Origin: Pedobacter yonginensis
GTDB lineage: Bacteria; Bacteroidota; Bacteroidia; Sphingobacteriales; Sphingobacteriaceae
Direction: 5' to 3'
Length of the DNA stretch: 64,000 nt
Assembly: GCF_003173595.1 (NCBI RefSeq)
Contig: NZ_QGNZ01000003.1
Coordinates: 186,001-250,000 of the forward strand
Part shown: positions 26,431 through 37,631 of the stretch, in pieces
Numbering within the stretch: position 1 is the stretch's first letter
How the letters are laid out: each line of letters opens with the position of its first letter
Notes under the pieces: generated by a model
Databases searched by the model: none
Told to the model about the DNA's origin: nothing
Seen by the model: the letters and a program-made list of their open reading frames with translations, nothing else
Translations under genes and position numbers: made by a program

Positions 26431-28182
26431 ATGAAAATTAAAACCAAACTCCGCCTCGGATTCGGGTTTCTCTTTATAATCGTTCTGTCCTTCGGATTGA
26501 TTGCCCTATTTTATTTGAATGAGCTTTCAGACAAATCTAAAGTGATTTTAAAAGACAACTACAAATCCCTCAAATACGTTTCTTCTATGCGTACCGTTCT
26601 CGATGACAATCGGTTTCCGCTCAATAATGAAAGCAAAAAAATATTCGAGATTAACCTAAAAAACGAAGGTGAAAATATTACCGAACCCGGTGAGAAAGCC
26701 GCATTTCTGAAATTAAGCCAGCTATACACCACATTCTTGAATTCTAAATCTGCTCAAGAAAATGAAAACATCATAAAGGCGTTAAGAGCAGAGTTGCAAA
26801 ATATTGATAGCCTGAACATGACGGCCATTTATCATAAAAACGAATTGGCAACAGAAGCATCTGGAAGAGCGAACCTATACATTATGATTGCCGCAACGCT
26901 GAGTTTTCTAATTTTATTCACCTTTATCGTTAATTTCCCAGGTTTCGTGGCAAATCCCTTGGCAGAATTTAGCTCAGCAATTAAGCAAATCAGTCGCAAA
27001 AATTATAAGCAACGACTCCGGTTTGAAAATGATGATGAATTTACCGAACTCGCCGACGCATTTAATGGCATGGTTGTTAAACTTAACGAATGGGAAAACA
27101 GCAATCTCTCCAAAATTAAATCCGAAAAATCGCGTATCGAGGCCATTATCGCACAAATGCAAGATGCAATTATTGGTTTAAACGAAAAAGGAGAAGTGCT
27201 ATTTTTAAACCATTTGGCAGCCAAGCTAATGAATTTAGATGAAGACAAAATTATCGGCCAGAATGTAAGCGAGTTGGTAAAAAAGAATGAGTTATTAAAA
27301 CGCATCATAAAGCCTGAAACGGACGATAAAACCCTCAAAATTTACGCTGATGACAAAGAATCTTATTTCCTTTTAGAAAGTAGAGAAATTGTTATCCCAA
27401 ATTATGAAGAACAAGAAGAAAAGACCTTAGTAGAATCCTCAAAATCAGCTGGTAGCGTGTATGTTCTGAAAAACATTACGCAGTTTAAAGAATTAGATGA
27501 AGCCAAAACCAATTTTATAGCAACAGTTTCCCATGAATTGAAAACCCCACTTTCCTCCATAAAAATGAGCTTAAAATTGCTTAACGATGAACGTGTTGGC
27601 GCCATGAACGAAGAACAGAGCCAGTTGGTAAATCACATCAAAGAAGATAGCGACCGACTTTTAAAAATAACCAGCGAACTTCTAGACTTATCACAAGCAG
27701 AAACCGGAAACTTAAAGCTCACCTTTGCCATTACACAACCTTTAGCCATTGTAGAGTATGCGCTAGATGCGGTTAAATTTCAGGCAGAACAAAAATCAAT
27801 AAACTTAGAGGTTAATTGTGATGACCGTTTACCGAACGTTAATGCCGATATCCAAAAAACAGCTTGGGTTCTGGTCAATTTTTTATCAAATGCATTACGT
27901 TATAGTTCAGAGAAGTCAAAGGTTGTGATCGATGTTTTCCAAAAAGACAAGTTCATTCAATTTTCAGTGCAAGATTATGGCAAAGGCATTGATGAAAAGT
28001 ATCAAAAACGATTGTTTGAGCGATATTTCCAAGTACCTACCGATGGCCAGAATAAATCTGGATCAGGCTTAGGATTAGCCATTTCCAAAGATTTTATTGA
28101 AGCCGAACATGGAAAAATTTGGGTAGTGAGTGCAATTGGCGAAGGGAGCAAATTTTGTTTCACCTTACCCATTGTAACTTAA
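26431..28182 (+). CDS. Membrane histidine kinase (HAMP-PAS-HisKA-HATPase) of the kdp locus
   Basis: A 583-aa sensor kinase with TM1 (about 8-28), a short extracytoplasmic loop (about 30-145), TM2 (about 150-170), a HAMP domain (about 172-225), a PAS-like domain (about 235-345), HisKA with His368 in SHELKTP, and a HATPase with N-box NFLSNALRYS, G1 DYGKGI and G2 GSGLGLAISK. It autophosphorylates on His368. It follows the stand-alone KdpD domain gene and has no response regulator beside it; the NtrC-type regulator upstream of kdp is the closest candidate partner. Together they look like a rearranged KdpD/KdpE system. Confidence 0.94.
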   Translation: MKIKTKLRLGFGFLFIIVLSFGLIALFYLNELSDKSKVILKDNYKSLKYVSSMRTVLDDNRFPLNNESKKIFEINLKNEGENITEPGEKAAFLKLSQLYTTFLNSKSAQENENIIKALRAELQNIDSLNMTAIYHKNELATEASGRANLYIMIAATLSFLILFTFIVNFPGFVANPLAEFSSAIKQISRKNYKQRLRFENDDEFTELADAFNGMVVKLNEWENSNLSKIKSEKSRIEAIIAQMQDAIIGLNEKGEVLFLNHLAAKLMNLDEDKIIGQNVSELVKKNELLKRIIKPETDDKTLKIYADDKESYFLLESREIVIPNYEEQEEKTLVESSKSAGSVYVLKNITQFKELDEAKTNFIATVSHELKTPLSSIKMSLKLLNDERVGAMNEEQSQLVNHIKEDSDRLLKITSELLDLSQAETGNLKLTFAITQPLAIVEYALDAVKFQAEQKSINLEVNCDDRLPNVNADIQKTAWVLVNFLSNALRYSSEKSKVVIDVFQKDKFIQFSVQDYGKGIDEKYQKRLFERYFQVPTDGQNKSGSGLGLAISKDFIEAEHGKIWVVSAIGEGSKFCFTLPIVT

Positions 28183-28205
28183 AATAGGGGTAATTTTAGT
28201 CTGCT

Positions 28206-28682
28206 TTAAACGATGTAGGGTTCCATTTCCTTATCAATGCTTTTGCGCAATTCCATTAACTTAATCGCATAACCATGCATCGCAATTTCTCGATCGCTTT
28301 TTGGCTTAAAGGTTGGGATTGGCTTTGGTTGTCCATCATCATCTACTGCAACAAAAACAATAATGCAGTGTGTATTTTTCACAAAATCTGCCTGCCCCAC
28401 CGGCTTGGAAAAAGCATCTACGGCTATGTGCATACTGGTTTTGCCAGTGTAAATAATTCGGGCTTCCATTTTAACCAAATGACCAATATGTACCGGATGA
28501 AAAAACCGAATACCTCCAACATATACGGTAACACAATACGATTGGCTCCATTGTAAGGCGCATGCAAATGCAGCTTGATCAATCCATTTCATCATCATCC
28601 CGCCGTGCACCTTTCCACCATAGTTAACATCGGACGGCTCGCTCAAAAATTGAAGTTCGATATGGTTTTTAGTTCTAGCCAT
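28206..28682 (-). CDS. Acyl-CoA thioesterase, hotdog fold
   Basis: A 158-aa protein from the ATG at 28682 (MARTKNHIELQF); the longer frame adds a hydrophobic stretch atypical for the family. It has the YciA/BFIT-type acyl-CoA hydrolase features SEPSDVNYGGKVHGGMMMKWIDQAAF (about 14-39) and GGIRFFHPVHIGHLVKMEARI (about 54-74). The Asn/Asp near the HGG helix are the usual catalytic residues. It hydrolyses acyl-CoA to free acid and CoA; chain length is unknown. It is convergent with the kinase gene (23 bp apart), with no obvious terminator between them. Confidence 0.92.
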   Translation of the reverse strand: MARTKNHIELQFLSEPSDVNYGGKVHGGMMMKWIDQAAFACALQWSQSYCVTVYVGGIRFFHPVHIGHLVKMEARIIYTGKTSMHIAVDAFSKPVGQADFVKNTHCIIVFVAVDDDGQPKPIPTFKPKSDREIAMHGYAIKLMELRKSIDKEMEPYIV

Positions 28683-28849
28683 GATATTGATTGTAAAGAA
28701 TAAACTGGTGTATAAAATAAAACTGATACCAATATGCAAAAATTATGTGTATGGAGAATACCCTTTCTCAATTTAAATAAATCTACTTCAAACACTTATT
28801 AGATTATCATCCAAAACCTATAATTCTTCTCCCCCTAACCCACATATCC

Positions 28850-29240
28850 ACGCCAATCCTTCTGCACCCTAAAAATCAAATCTGCGGGAAAAATTATAAC
28901 AACTTCCTGCTCGCGACAATCCACACATCCACCATAACCTTACACCCTGAACATCAAATCTGCGTAAATCTGCGGGGAAAATTATAACAACTTCCTGCTC
29001 GCGATAATCCACACAGCCACCATAATTCTGCACCCTGAAAATCAAATCTGCGTAAATCTGCGGGGAAAATTAAAACAACTTCCTGCTCGCGATAAGCACA
29101 CTAATAACTCTGCACCCTGAAAATCAAATCTGCGTAAATCTGCGGGAAAAATTATAACAACTTCCTGCCCGTGATAATCACATTAATAACTCTGCACCCT
29201 GAAAATCAAATCTGCGTAAATCTGCGGGAAAAATTAAAAC
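28850..29240. repeat. Direct repeats with AATCTGCGTAAATCTGCGGG core (about 5 copies)
   Basis: The phrase CACCCTGAAAATCAAATCTGCGTAAATCTGCGGG followed by AAAATTATAACAACTTCCTGC recurs about five times, spacing about 75-110 bp with variable inserts (near 28868, 28945, 29032, 29115 and 29200). It fills most of the 640-bp gap between the thioesterase and GH97 genes. No coding potential is seen. A single AATCTGCG match also occurs at about 23963 after kdpC. Confidence 0.8.
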
Positions 29241-29263
29241 AGCTTATATTTCTTACCCCCCCT

Positions 29264-29300
29264 TTAAAAAAAAAGTCGCAGCAAAACGCCACGACTTTCT
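29264..29300 (-). terminator. Intrinsic terminator after the GH97 gene
   Basis: On the minus strand AAAGTCGTGGCG-loop-CTGCGACTTT is followed by nine T. It begins about 24 bp after the GH97 stop codon. Confidence 0.88.
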
Positions 29301-29323
29301 AAAATTTAAATTTAGCATCTAGC

Positions 29324-31465
<2,142 letters not shown>

Positions 31466-31521
31466 TTATTGGTTTTAATTGTTCTATTATTGATATGATA
31501 AGGCGGAAAACCCGCAATTGA

Positions 31522-32775
31522 TTATTCTAAAAGCAGCGGGTCATCATCCTCATCTGTTAAGCTAAGTTGAATGCTATCACTACCGGCTATGCCTTCAATT
31601 GAACCACGAATATGAGTGGCATTCAGAAGCACTTTTTCCAACTGCTTCTCACGGGCCTTCCACAGGCGTTCCATAGCATCTCTTTCTCTTTGAATGGATA
31701 ATTTCATGCTCATAAAGCCCTCTCTAATCGCTTTCCACTGCTCCGAAAATTCCGATCCAGTTAAGTAGTCGTACAACATGTGCATTTTATCACCACGATT
31801 TTCCTGCGATTTTACCGCACTAGCCAAACGCAAAATTCCATCACGCAAAACGTAAGCAACGGCACTAACTTCCTCAAAAGAGCAAATCCAAACCCCATCA
31901 CGTTGTCCGAAGCTATCCATGCCTTTAGGGTAACATTGACTCACAATTACAGCAACATCAACGCCCATGCTCCGCATATCCTTTTTCAATTTTTCAATCC
32001 AGTCGCCACCAAAATCTTTGGTTCGTTTACTTTCATAAATAATTTTGCCGCACTCTTGTCCAAATTGGTTTCTAACTACTTGCACACAATCGGCACCACG
32101 CACACCCTTTCCCACTTCTTCAATCAAATCGAATGGAAAATTGCTCCTAAGCAATTCCTCCAAGATTAATTCCTGTACCTCACCTTGCAGCTGCATACTC
32201 CCCTGCTCAGCTTTTCGCTTCATTTCTTCCGCCAGCTTTTTTTGGTCATCAAGCTGTTTTTCAAGCTCCTTTAAACGCAATTGATGCTCAGTATCTTTAA
32301 TGCTATTTTTTTCTGCCTCTTGTTTTCTAATTTGCTCCACCAAGTCGTTACGCTGTTCTTGCAGTTTACGCTGAAAAGCCAGTTCCATCTCCTCTTCCTT
32401 AACTTTAAGGCTTTCTTCACGTCGTAAAAAATCCAATTCCTTTTCACGCGCTAACCGAAGTTTCTCCGCATTTTCTTTGGCATTGCCTTCCAGCATCTGC
32501 AATTTGTTTTCGTAATCAGAGGCAATACTTTTACGCAAGTTTTCCTCCAAATCCACTTTTACCTTATTTTTTTCCTCTGCAAGTTTGGCATCATAAGCTT
32601 TTTGCTGCAACTCCTTTTCGTGCTCTAAAGCCAACAGTTTACGTTGAAAATCCTCATCCTTCTGCTTGGTAAAGGCAACCATCTTCTCACGTAACTCTTT
32701 TTTATAATCTTCAGCCATAGCCTCTTCCATCGGAAAAACATGGGCGCAGCTTGGGCATTTTATTTCGGTAGGCAT
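31522..32775 (-). CDS. DUF2130 domain protein with long coiled coil
   Basis: A 417-aa cytoplasmic protein from the ATG at 32775 (MPTEIKCPSCAHVFP). It opens with a CxxC zinc-ribbon-like pair, then a coiled coil rich in Glu, Lys, Gln and Arg (about residues 20-190). A C-terminal DUF2130 domain follows, with GVRGADCVQVV (about 222-232), KIIYESKRTKDFG (about 242-254), DVAVIVSQCYPKGMDSF and ELCSFEEV-like stretches. The D-(E)xK-like pattern (ESKR) is reminiscent of nuclease folds; the family has been linked to DNA-end or restriction-like activities, but function is unproven. No partner genes nearby. Confidence 0.9.
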   Translation of the reverse strand: MPTEIKCPSCAHVFPMEEAMAEDYKKELREKMVAFTKQKDEDFQRKLLALEHEKELQQKAYDAKLAEEKNKVKVDLEENLRKSIASDYENKLQMLEGNAKENAEKLRLAREKELDFLRREESLKVKEEEMELAFQRKLQEQRNDLVEQIRKQEAEKNSIKDTEHQLRLKELEKQLDDQKKLAEEMKRKAEQGSMQLQGEVQELILEELLRSNFPFDLIEEVGKGVRGADCVQVVRNQFGQECGKIIYESKRTKDFGGDWIEKLKKDMRSMGVDVAVIVSQCYPKGMDSFGQRDGVWICSFEEVSAVAYVLRDGILRLASAVKSQENRGDKMHMLYDYLTGSEFSEQWKAIREGFMSMKLSIQRERDAMERLWKAREKQLEKVLLNATHIRGSIEGIAGSDSIQLSLTDEDDDPLLLE

Positions 32776-32864
32776 AAATATTTTTTTACTTCGGAAGAAA
32801 CCGAAATCATACAAAGATATTAAAGCTTTTTATGAATATATAAACGAGTTTTGCACCATTTAAT

Positions 32865-33245
32865 TTACAGCACTTTCGATCGTATTTCGTGGCCAGCAGT
32901 TAAAATTTTACTTACAGGGCATTTAGACGCAATGTCTTCCAATCTCGCCTTTTGTTCAACGCTTAAATTGCCCGTACAGGTAATTTCTTCCACAAATAGT
33001 GTCTCCGCGTTTTCAATAAGCATATTTATCCCAACCTCAATTTTGTCAACCGCCCATCCCTTTCTATCAATGTACATTCTTAAGGTAATGGCTACACAAG
33101 AGGCTAAAGAGGCCATTAGCAAGCCCGTGGGTGCAAAACCCTTATCTGTTCCGCCTAAATTAAAAGGCTCATCAACCACAATCTCATGTGTGCCATTGGT
33201 TACCGAACACGCATAGTGTTCTTTGTTTATCGTTGCTTTTACCAT
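32865..33245 (-). CDS. OsmC/Ohr family protein
   Basis: A 126-aa OsmC-like peroxiredoxin. It has the first reactive cysteine in LLMASLASCVAITLRMY (about residue 50) and the second in ASKCPVSKIL (about 110), the pair used to reduce organic hydroperoxides with a dihydrolipoyl or thiol donor. FNLGGTDKGFAPTGLL is the usual substrate-cleft segment. It is cytoplasmic and homodimeric. It is a stand-alone gene, 90 bp from DUF2130 in the same direction, possibly cotranscribed. Confidence 0.92.
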   Translation of the reverse strand: MVKATINKEHYACSVTNGTHEIVVDEPFNLGGTDKGFAPTGLLMASLASCVAITLRMYIDRKGWAVDKIEVGINMLIENAETLFVEEITCTGNLSVEQKARLEDIASKCPVSKILTAGHEIRSKVL

Positions 33246-33506
33246 CTTCGTTCTAAAATATTAAACATAGCAAATAATCCGCTCAAACGGTACGAATTAT
33301 TATTTTTAAGAAAATTAGCGTCGGCATTTCATAGCCCGGTATAGTCCCCCCATTCGCTAAAGCCCTCATAAAAAATTCGGGGCTATCGCTGCTGTCGGGT
33401 TTAAAAAAAAATGTTCGTGCTACTATTTCTCAACATTGTCTCAACTTAAAGAATAAAAATTCAAACTTTCTAAAATAGCTATTGTTGTTTTTTAAAATTC
33501 ATAGTT

Positions 33507-33872
33507 ATGAAATACAGAAAGTTAATCAAAAAATATCTAGCGGAAGATTCAAACAGCAGTGCTAAAATAGCCATTGCCTTAGTTGCAGGTTTAGCAGCAG
33601 GAGCAGTTATAAGTGTATTATTTGCACCAGATAGCGGCGAAGGAACTCGTGGTAAAATTGCCGACGGCGCAAAAAATCTCCGTTACGGATTTCAAGACAA
33701 ATACAATCTTCTAAAAGAAAAAGTTTTCGGCGTAGAAGCCATTGAAGAAGATATTGTGGAGCATGAAGTACCACACTTTAAGCATACACCAACAAAAAAA
33801 CCTAAATCTGATTTGAAAAACATCTTGGAAGATGCACATCAGAATGCACAGGTACAAGAAGGACAAGGTTAA
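33507..33872 (+). CDS. YtxH domain protein
   Basis: A 121-aa small protein with a Gly/Ala-rich membrane segment (about 21-42, KIAIALVAGLAAGAVISVLF) followed by the YtxH signature APDSGEGTRGKIADGAKNL (about 43-61). A helical tail and an acidic, Lys-rich C-terminus complete it. YtxH proteins are linked to general stress in Firmicutes and Bacteroidota; the molecular function is unknown. It stands alone between OsmC and the mobile-like element at 33959-34136. Confidence 0.88.
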   Translation: MKYRKLIKKYLAEDSNSSAKIAIALVAGLAAGAVISVLFAPDSGEGTRGKIADGAKNLRYGFQDKYNLLKEKVFGVEAIEEDIVEHEVPHFKHTPTKKPKSDLKNILEDAHQNAQVQEGQG

Positions 33873-33958
33873 ATTCAGTTTGAAGATTAACTTTATCAAT
33901 TAACTACGCCCAGTTTTATGATGGGTTCATTAATTGTTCTATTTTTGGGTCGTATTTA

Positions 33959-34136
33959 ACGTGAGTTCGGTTTAAGCCTTAAGGTATAAATGCCAAATCT
34001 AATCAATACCATTAGCTGCTGAGACAAACTCGATGTCGGAAAGATTATAAAATATAGCGATAAGGCGTCGTAAGCCCGAATTTATTTCAGGGTATTGGCT
34101 TTTTTACAAGGTATTTTTATAATCACGAACTCACGT
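33959..34136. mobile_element. Probable MITE (178 bp) with 11-bp terminal inverted repeats and TATTTA target duplication
   Basis: Left end ACGTGAGTTCG (33959-33969) and right end CGAACTCACGT (34126-34136) are perfect inverted repeats. They are flanked by TATTTA at 33953-33958 and TATTTA at 34137-34142, a 6-bp direct duplication. The inner 156 bp has no ORF. Together these are the hallmarks of a non-autonomous transposable element. Its right end lies 41 bp before the YdcF gene, so it may influence that gene's promoter. No transposase with such ends is in this window. Confidence 0.75.
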
Positions 34137-34177
34137 TATTTAATTAACCGATACCAAAATAAAGCGAATCCAAATTC

Positions 34178-34924
34178 ATGTTCTTCATTCTTTCCAAGGT
34201 TCTACTTTTTTTAATAAAACCATTATTTTGGATTACCATACTTTTGGTAGCTGCAATGCTTACTAAAAAACAACCACGCAGAAGAAAGCTGTTTATTGCA
34301 ACTCTTTTGGTATTCCTATTTTTTTCAAACGCTTTCATCGCTGGAAAGATAGCTAATTGGTATGAGGCCGATTATCCCTTAGAACAAAAACATGATGTAG
34401 GCATTGTGCTGGGCGGTTTTTCGGGTATCAACGAGCGTACGCATCAAATTTCATTCAATTGGGCAAGCGATCGCCTATTTCAAGCACTTGCGCTTTATAA
34501 AAAAGGAGAAATCAATAAAATTTTACTCAGCGGCGGAAATGCAAGTTTACTCAATAATAAAATTAAGGAAGCCGATTTGGTGGTAGATTATCTTAAGTTA
34601 ATCGGAATCCCAGATTCTGCAATCCTTTTTGAAAATCAAAGTAGAAACACTATTGAAAATGCAAAAAATAGTATTGCACTCATTAAGAAGTATAAAGCAG
34701 ATGCGAAAATTTTAGTGATTACAAGTGCCTGGCACATACCAAGAGCCAAAACCATTTTCGAAAAGCAAAGCAAAAATAAAATAGATTATTACCCAACAAA
34801 CTTTATCGGCAGAAACTCCTTTAGCATTGGCGATTTTATCATCCCAGATTTGGGTGCATTTGGTACTTGGGAGCTTCTTATCAAAGAATGGATCGGATTG
34901 GCTGTTGACCGAATTAGAAGTTAA
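34178..34924 (+). CDS. YdcF/ElyC family membrane protein (DUF218)
   Basis: A 248-aa protein with two N-terminal membrane helices (about 5-25 and 34-52) and a DUF218 domain. The domain features are VGIVLGGFSG (about 75-84), ILLSGGNASLLN (about 114-125), ENQSRNTIENAKNS (about 153-166) and VITSAWHIPRAKTIF (about 181-195). ElyC/SanA-like members affect envelope integrity or lipid-carrier recycling; the precise reaction is not established. The gene starts 41 bp after the MITE and is convergent with obgE. Confidence 0.9.
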   Translation: MFFILSKVLLFLIKPLFWITILLVAAMLTKKQPRRRKLFIATLLVFLFFSNAFIAGKIANWYEADYPLEQKHDVGIVLGGFSGINERTHQISFNWASDRLFQALALYKKGEINKILLSGGNASLLNNKIKEADLVVDYLKLIGIPDSAILFENQSRNTIENAKNSIALIKKYKADAKILVITSAWHIPRAKTIFEKQSKNKIDYYPTNFIGRNSFSIGDFIIPDLGAFGTWELLIKEWIGLAVDRIRS

Positions 34925-34974
34925 TTTGGCAATCAAATCCGCCTAAAGGCAAATTTCAGAATAAACGTGTGCCG

Positions 34975-35970
34975 CTAACTGTCAATTGCTTTCCAAAGCA
35001 TGTCTTTTAGCTCTACCAAACCCTTTTCAGCAACCGAAGAAATAAATATCGAAGGAATATTAGGCAAATCTTGCTTCATTTCTTCCATTAATTCTTCATC
35101 CAGCATATCAGATTTTGTAATCGCCAACACATGAGGTTTCTGCATAAGTTCTGGATTGTAAGATTCCAATTCTCTTTTTAAAATTTCATATTCCTCTTTA
35201 ATCGTTCTGCTTGTATCCGCCGGAACCATGAAAAGCAATACAGAATTCCGTTCAATGTGACGCAAGAAACGGTAACCCAAACCTTTTCCCTTTGATGCAC
35301 CTTCTATAATTCCTGGAATATCAGCCATCACAAAAGATTTGTTGTTTCGATAGCTCACAATACCCAGATTAGGTACAATGGTTGTAAAGGGATAATCGGC
35401 AATTTCTGGCTTAGCCGCAGATACAACCGAAAGCAATGTAGATTTTCCAGCATTTGGAAAACCAACCAAGCCAACATCAGCCAAAACCTTCAATTCCAGA
35501 ATGTTCCAAACTTCTTGACCCTGCTCTCCCGGTTGTGCAAATCGAGGTGTTTGTTGAACCGAGTTTTTAAAATGTGCATTACCCAATCCCCCCCGACCGC
35601 CAGGTGTTAGAATTTTGGTTTCACCATCTTTCGTAATTTCGAAAAGAACCTCTCCAGTTTCAGCATCCTTGGCAATGGTGCCCAACGGAACTTCTAAAAT
35701 TTCATCTTTACCTTGCTTACCAAACTTATGTGAGCTACCACCCGCCAAACCATCTTCAGCAATAATGTGCTTACGATATTTCAAATGCAATAATGTCCAG
35801 ATTTGAGTATTTCCCTTAACAATAATGTGGCCTCCACGACCGCCATCACCACCATCAGGCCCACCCATCGATGTTAAAATATCGCGGTGTAAATGCGCTG
35901 AACCTGCCCCGCCCTTACCAGAACGGCAACAAATTTTTACATAATCTACGAAATTCGAACCTTGTGACAT
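34975..35970 (-). CDS. obgE: GTPase ObgE/CgtA
   Basis: A 331-aa Obg GTPase with the glycine-rich Obg fold (about 1-158, [14 protein letters not shown] and [13 protein letters not shown]) and a G domain (about 159-325). The G domain has G1 [11 protein letters not shown], switch TTIVPNLG, G3 DIPGIIEGA and G4 TKSD. It acts in 50S ribosome assembly and stress control. It lacks the variable C-terminal OCT extension, common in this phylum. It is separated from adk by 156 bp on the same strand containing a hairpin at 36033-36058. Confidence 0.97.
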   Translation of the reverse strand: MSQGSNFVDYVKICCRSGKGGAGSAHLHRDILTSMGGPDGGDGGRGGHIIVKGNTQIWTLLHLKYRKHIIAEDGLAGGSSHKFGKQGKDEILEVPLGTIAKDAETGEVLFEITKDGETKILTPGGRGGLGNAHFKNSVQQTPRFAQPGEQGQEVWNILELKVLADVGLVGFPNAGKSTLLSVVSAAKPEIADYPFTTIVPNLGIVSYRNNKSFVMADIPGIIEGASKGKGLGYRFLRHIERNSVLLFMVPADTSRTIKEEYEILKRELESYNPELMQKPHVLAITKSDMLDEELMEEMKQDLPNIPSIFISSVAEKGLVELKDMLWKAIDS

Positions 35971-36032
35971 ATTTTAATATTGAAATGTTTGTGTTTGGAA
36001 CATTAAAAATGATAGTTCCTGTAAAATTAAAG

Positions 36033-36058
36033 AGTTATAACGCTTTAACATTATAACT
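36033..36058. other. Hairpin in the adk-obgE gap
   Basis: AGTTATAA and TTATAACT form a perfect 8-bp stem with a 10-nt loop. On the minus strand it is followed by CTTTAATTTT, so weak termination between adk and obgE is possible. Confidence 0.4.
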
Positions 36059-36126
36059 CCTTTTATATTTTTAATATTTCGAAAGTAATCAGCAATTCTG
36101 ATACTCCATAAACTATTTATACCATA

Positions 36127-36696
36127 CTAATACTGATCGATAACGGCGCAAAGATCATTATAAACTGTACTAATTTCACCAATCCCATTTACTTTGTTCA
36201 ATTTTCCTTGTGCCTCATAATAAGGTAACACATGGATGGTTTTATCAAAATATTCAGAAATACGCTTTTTTAGTTTTTCAGCATCATCATCTGGTCTGCC
36301 GCTAATTTTATGACGCTCAGCAATGCGTTTTGTTAATTCTTCTTGATCAACATCTAAAGCGATAACGCCAGCAATTTTACTGCCTTTACGCTCTAAAAAT
36401 AAATCAAGTTCTTCAGCTTGCGGAACTGTACGTGGAAAGCCATCAAACACAAATCCTTTTGCATCAGGGTTTTTATCCACCTCCTCTTCAAGCATTGCAA
36501 TGGTAATGGCATCTGGTACCAATTCACCTTCTGCTAATAATTGACTAACTTTTTTTCCTAATTCTGTTTCGCCCTTTACGTGTGCTCTAAAAAGATCGCC
36601 TGTTGAAACATGTACCAACTGATATTTTGCAATCAGCTTTTCAGATTGGGTGCCTTTACCCGCCCCTGGAGGGCCAAAGAGAACTAAATTAAGCAT
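36127..36696 (-). CDS. adk: Adenylate kinase
   Basis: A 189-aa adenylate kinase, interconverting ATP + AMP and 2 ADP. P-loop GPPGAGKGTQSE (residues 8-19), AMP-binding STGDLFRAH (about 32-40), FDGFPRTVPQAE (about 81-92), and the short-type lid with HKISGRPDDD (about 128-137). It lacks the zinc-finger lid of long forms. It is downstream of tRNA-Arg on the same strand, with a terminator between them (36728-36764), so the two are separate transcripts. Confidence 0.97.
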   Translation of the reverse strand: MLNLVLFGPPGAGKGTQSEKLIAKYQLVHVSTGDLFRAHVKGETELGKKVSQLLAEGELVPDAITIAMLEEEVDKNPDAKGFVFDGFPRTVPQAEELDLFLERKGSKIAGVIALDVDQEELTKRIAERHKISGRPDDDAEKLKKRISEYFDKTIHVLPYYEAQGKLNKVNGIGEISTVYNDLCAVIDQY

Positions 36697-36727
36697 TAAC
36701 GTGGTTTAGGTTATCTTTTAACAAAAT

Positions 36728-36764
36728 AAAAAAAAAGCCTCACCGCCATGGGGCGACAAGGCTT
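36728..36764 (-). terminator. Intrinsic terminator after tRNA-Arg
   Basis: On the minus strand AGCCTTGTCGCC-CCAT-GGCGGTGAGGCT forms a long stem with two mismatches, followed by nine T. It is placed 12 bp after the tRNA 3' end. Confidence 0.9.
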
Positions 36765-36775
36765 CATCCAAATAG

Positions 36776-36849
36776 TGCACTTGTAGGGATTCGAACCCCA
36801 AACCTTCTCATCCGTAGTGAGATGCTCTATCCAATTGAGCTACAAATGC
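36776..36849 (-). tRNA. tRNA-Arg (anticodon ACG)
   Basis: The 74-nt minus-strand sequence folds as a complete cloverleaf. The acceptor GCATTTG pairs with CAAGTGC (one G-U), the D stem is GCTC/GAGC, the anticodon stem TCTCA/TGAGA with loop CTACGGA (anticodon ACG, read as ICG), and the T arm TGGGG-TTCGAAT-CCCTA. The 3' CCA is not encoded. The gene lies between the peroxiredoxin and adk genes. Confidence 0.97.
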
Positions 36850-36947
36850 AATTCCGTTTGTTAACGGACTGCAAAAGTAAGATTTGAGATTTGAATTAGC
36901 AATTAAATTTGAAAAAAAATCGCTCTCTTACTTCTGCATGATCCACT

Positions 36948-37412
36948 TTAGGATTTCAACGCCTCGTTAATTGCTTTAAAATCAGGCAAGTCACGGGCAT
37001 CCTCTAAAACTTCGGCGTAAATAATTTTTCCTTCTTCATCAACCACAAATGCTCCCCTTTTAGAAACGCCTTTCAAACCAAACAAGAATTCATCATAAAA
37101 CGCACCATAAGCTTTAGAAACTTCTTTGTTGAAATCAGATAATAATGGGAATTGGTATTTTTGCTCCTCTTTGAATTTCGCCAAAGAAAATGGAGAATCT
37201 ACCGAAACGCCCAAAACCTGTGCATCTATCCCTTCGTAATAGCTAAAATTATCTCTCATGGTACATAACTGCTCGGTACAAACACCTGTAAAGGCCATAG
37301 GAAAGAAGTGAATAATCACTTTTTTACCTTTAAAAGCAGCTAAAGAAACTTCTGTCAAATCAGAACTATACAATTTAAAATCTGGGGCTTGATCGCCAAC
37401 TTGTACTGACAT
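36948..37412 (-). CDS. Peroxiredoxin (AhpC/TSA family)
   Basis: A 154-aa thiol peroxidase with peroxidatic Cys45 in the motif PMAFTGVCTEQLC and a second cysteine at 50. The expected thioredoxin fold residues (HFFPMAFTG, GVSVDSPFSLAKF) are present. It reduces hydrogen or organic peroxides, recycled by thioredoxin or a mycothiol-like partner. It is upstream of tRNA-Arg on the same strand. Of the two common subgroups, AhpE-like one-Cys is the closer match by eye, which is not certain. Confidence 0.92.
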   Translation of the reverse strand: MSVQVGDQAPDFKLYSSDLTEVSLAAFKGKKVIIHFFPMAFTGVCTEQLCTMRDNFSYYEGIDAQVLGVSVDSPFSLAKFKEEQKYQFPLLSDFNKEVSKAYGAFYDEFLFGLKGVSKRGAFVVDEEGKIIYAEVLEDARDLPDFKAINEALKS

Positions 37413-37475
37413 ATTTTATGTTTAATTGTGTTTAATATTTATTCCCAATCGATATTTATCAGATAAAACCATCAA

Positions 37476-37622
37476 GCCTGATACTTTCAACTCAATACTT
37501 GCTACCTTATACTCGATACTTGCTGCTTGATGCTTGATACCTCGTACTTGATACTCGATACCTCGTACTTGATACTCAATACCTGCTACTAAATACTCAA
37601 TACTTGCTACCCCATACCTACT
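37476..37622. repeat. Degenerate short repeats built on CTTGATACT / ACTCGATAC
   Basis: A run of roughly 20-bp related units, for example GATACCTCGTACTTGATACTC twice in succession near 37538-37580, surrounded by diverged relatives (CTTGCTACC, CTTGATGCTTGATACC). Same vocabulary as 52225-52321. It fills the gap between the RmlD-like gene and the peroxiredoxin gene. Confidence 0.7.
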
Positions 37623-37631
37623 ACCAAAACC

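Noticed and set aside
28206..28739. Longer start of the thioesterase (177 aa)
   Set aside because: The extra segment is hydrophobic and not seen in cytoplasmic hotdog thioesterases; MARTK at 28682 is the family-like start.
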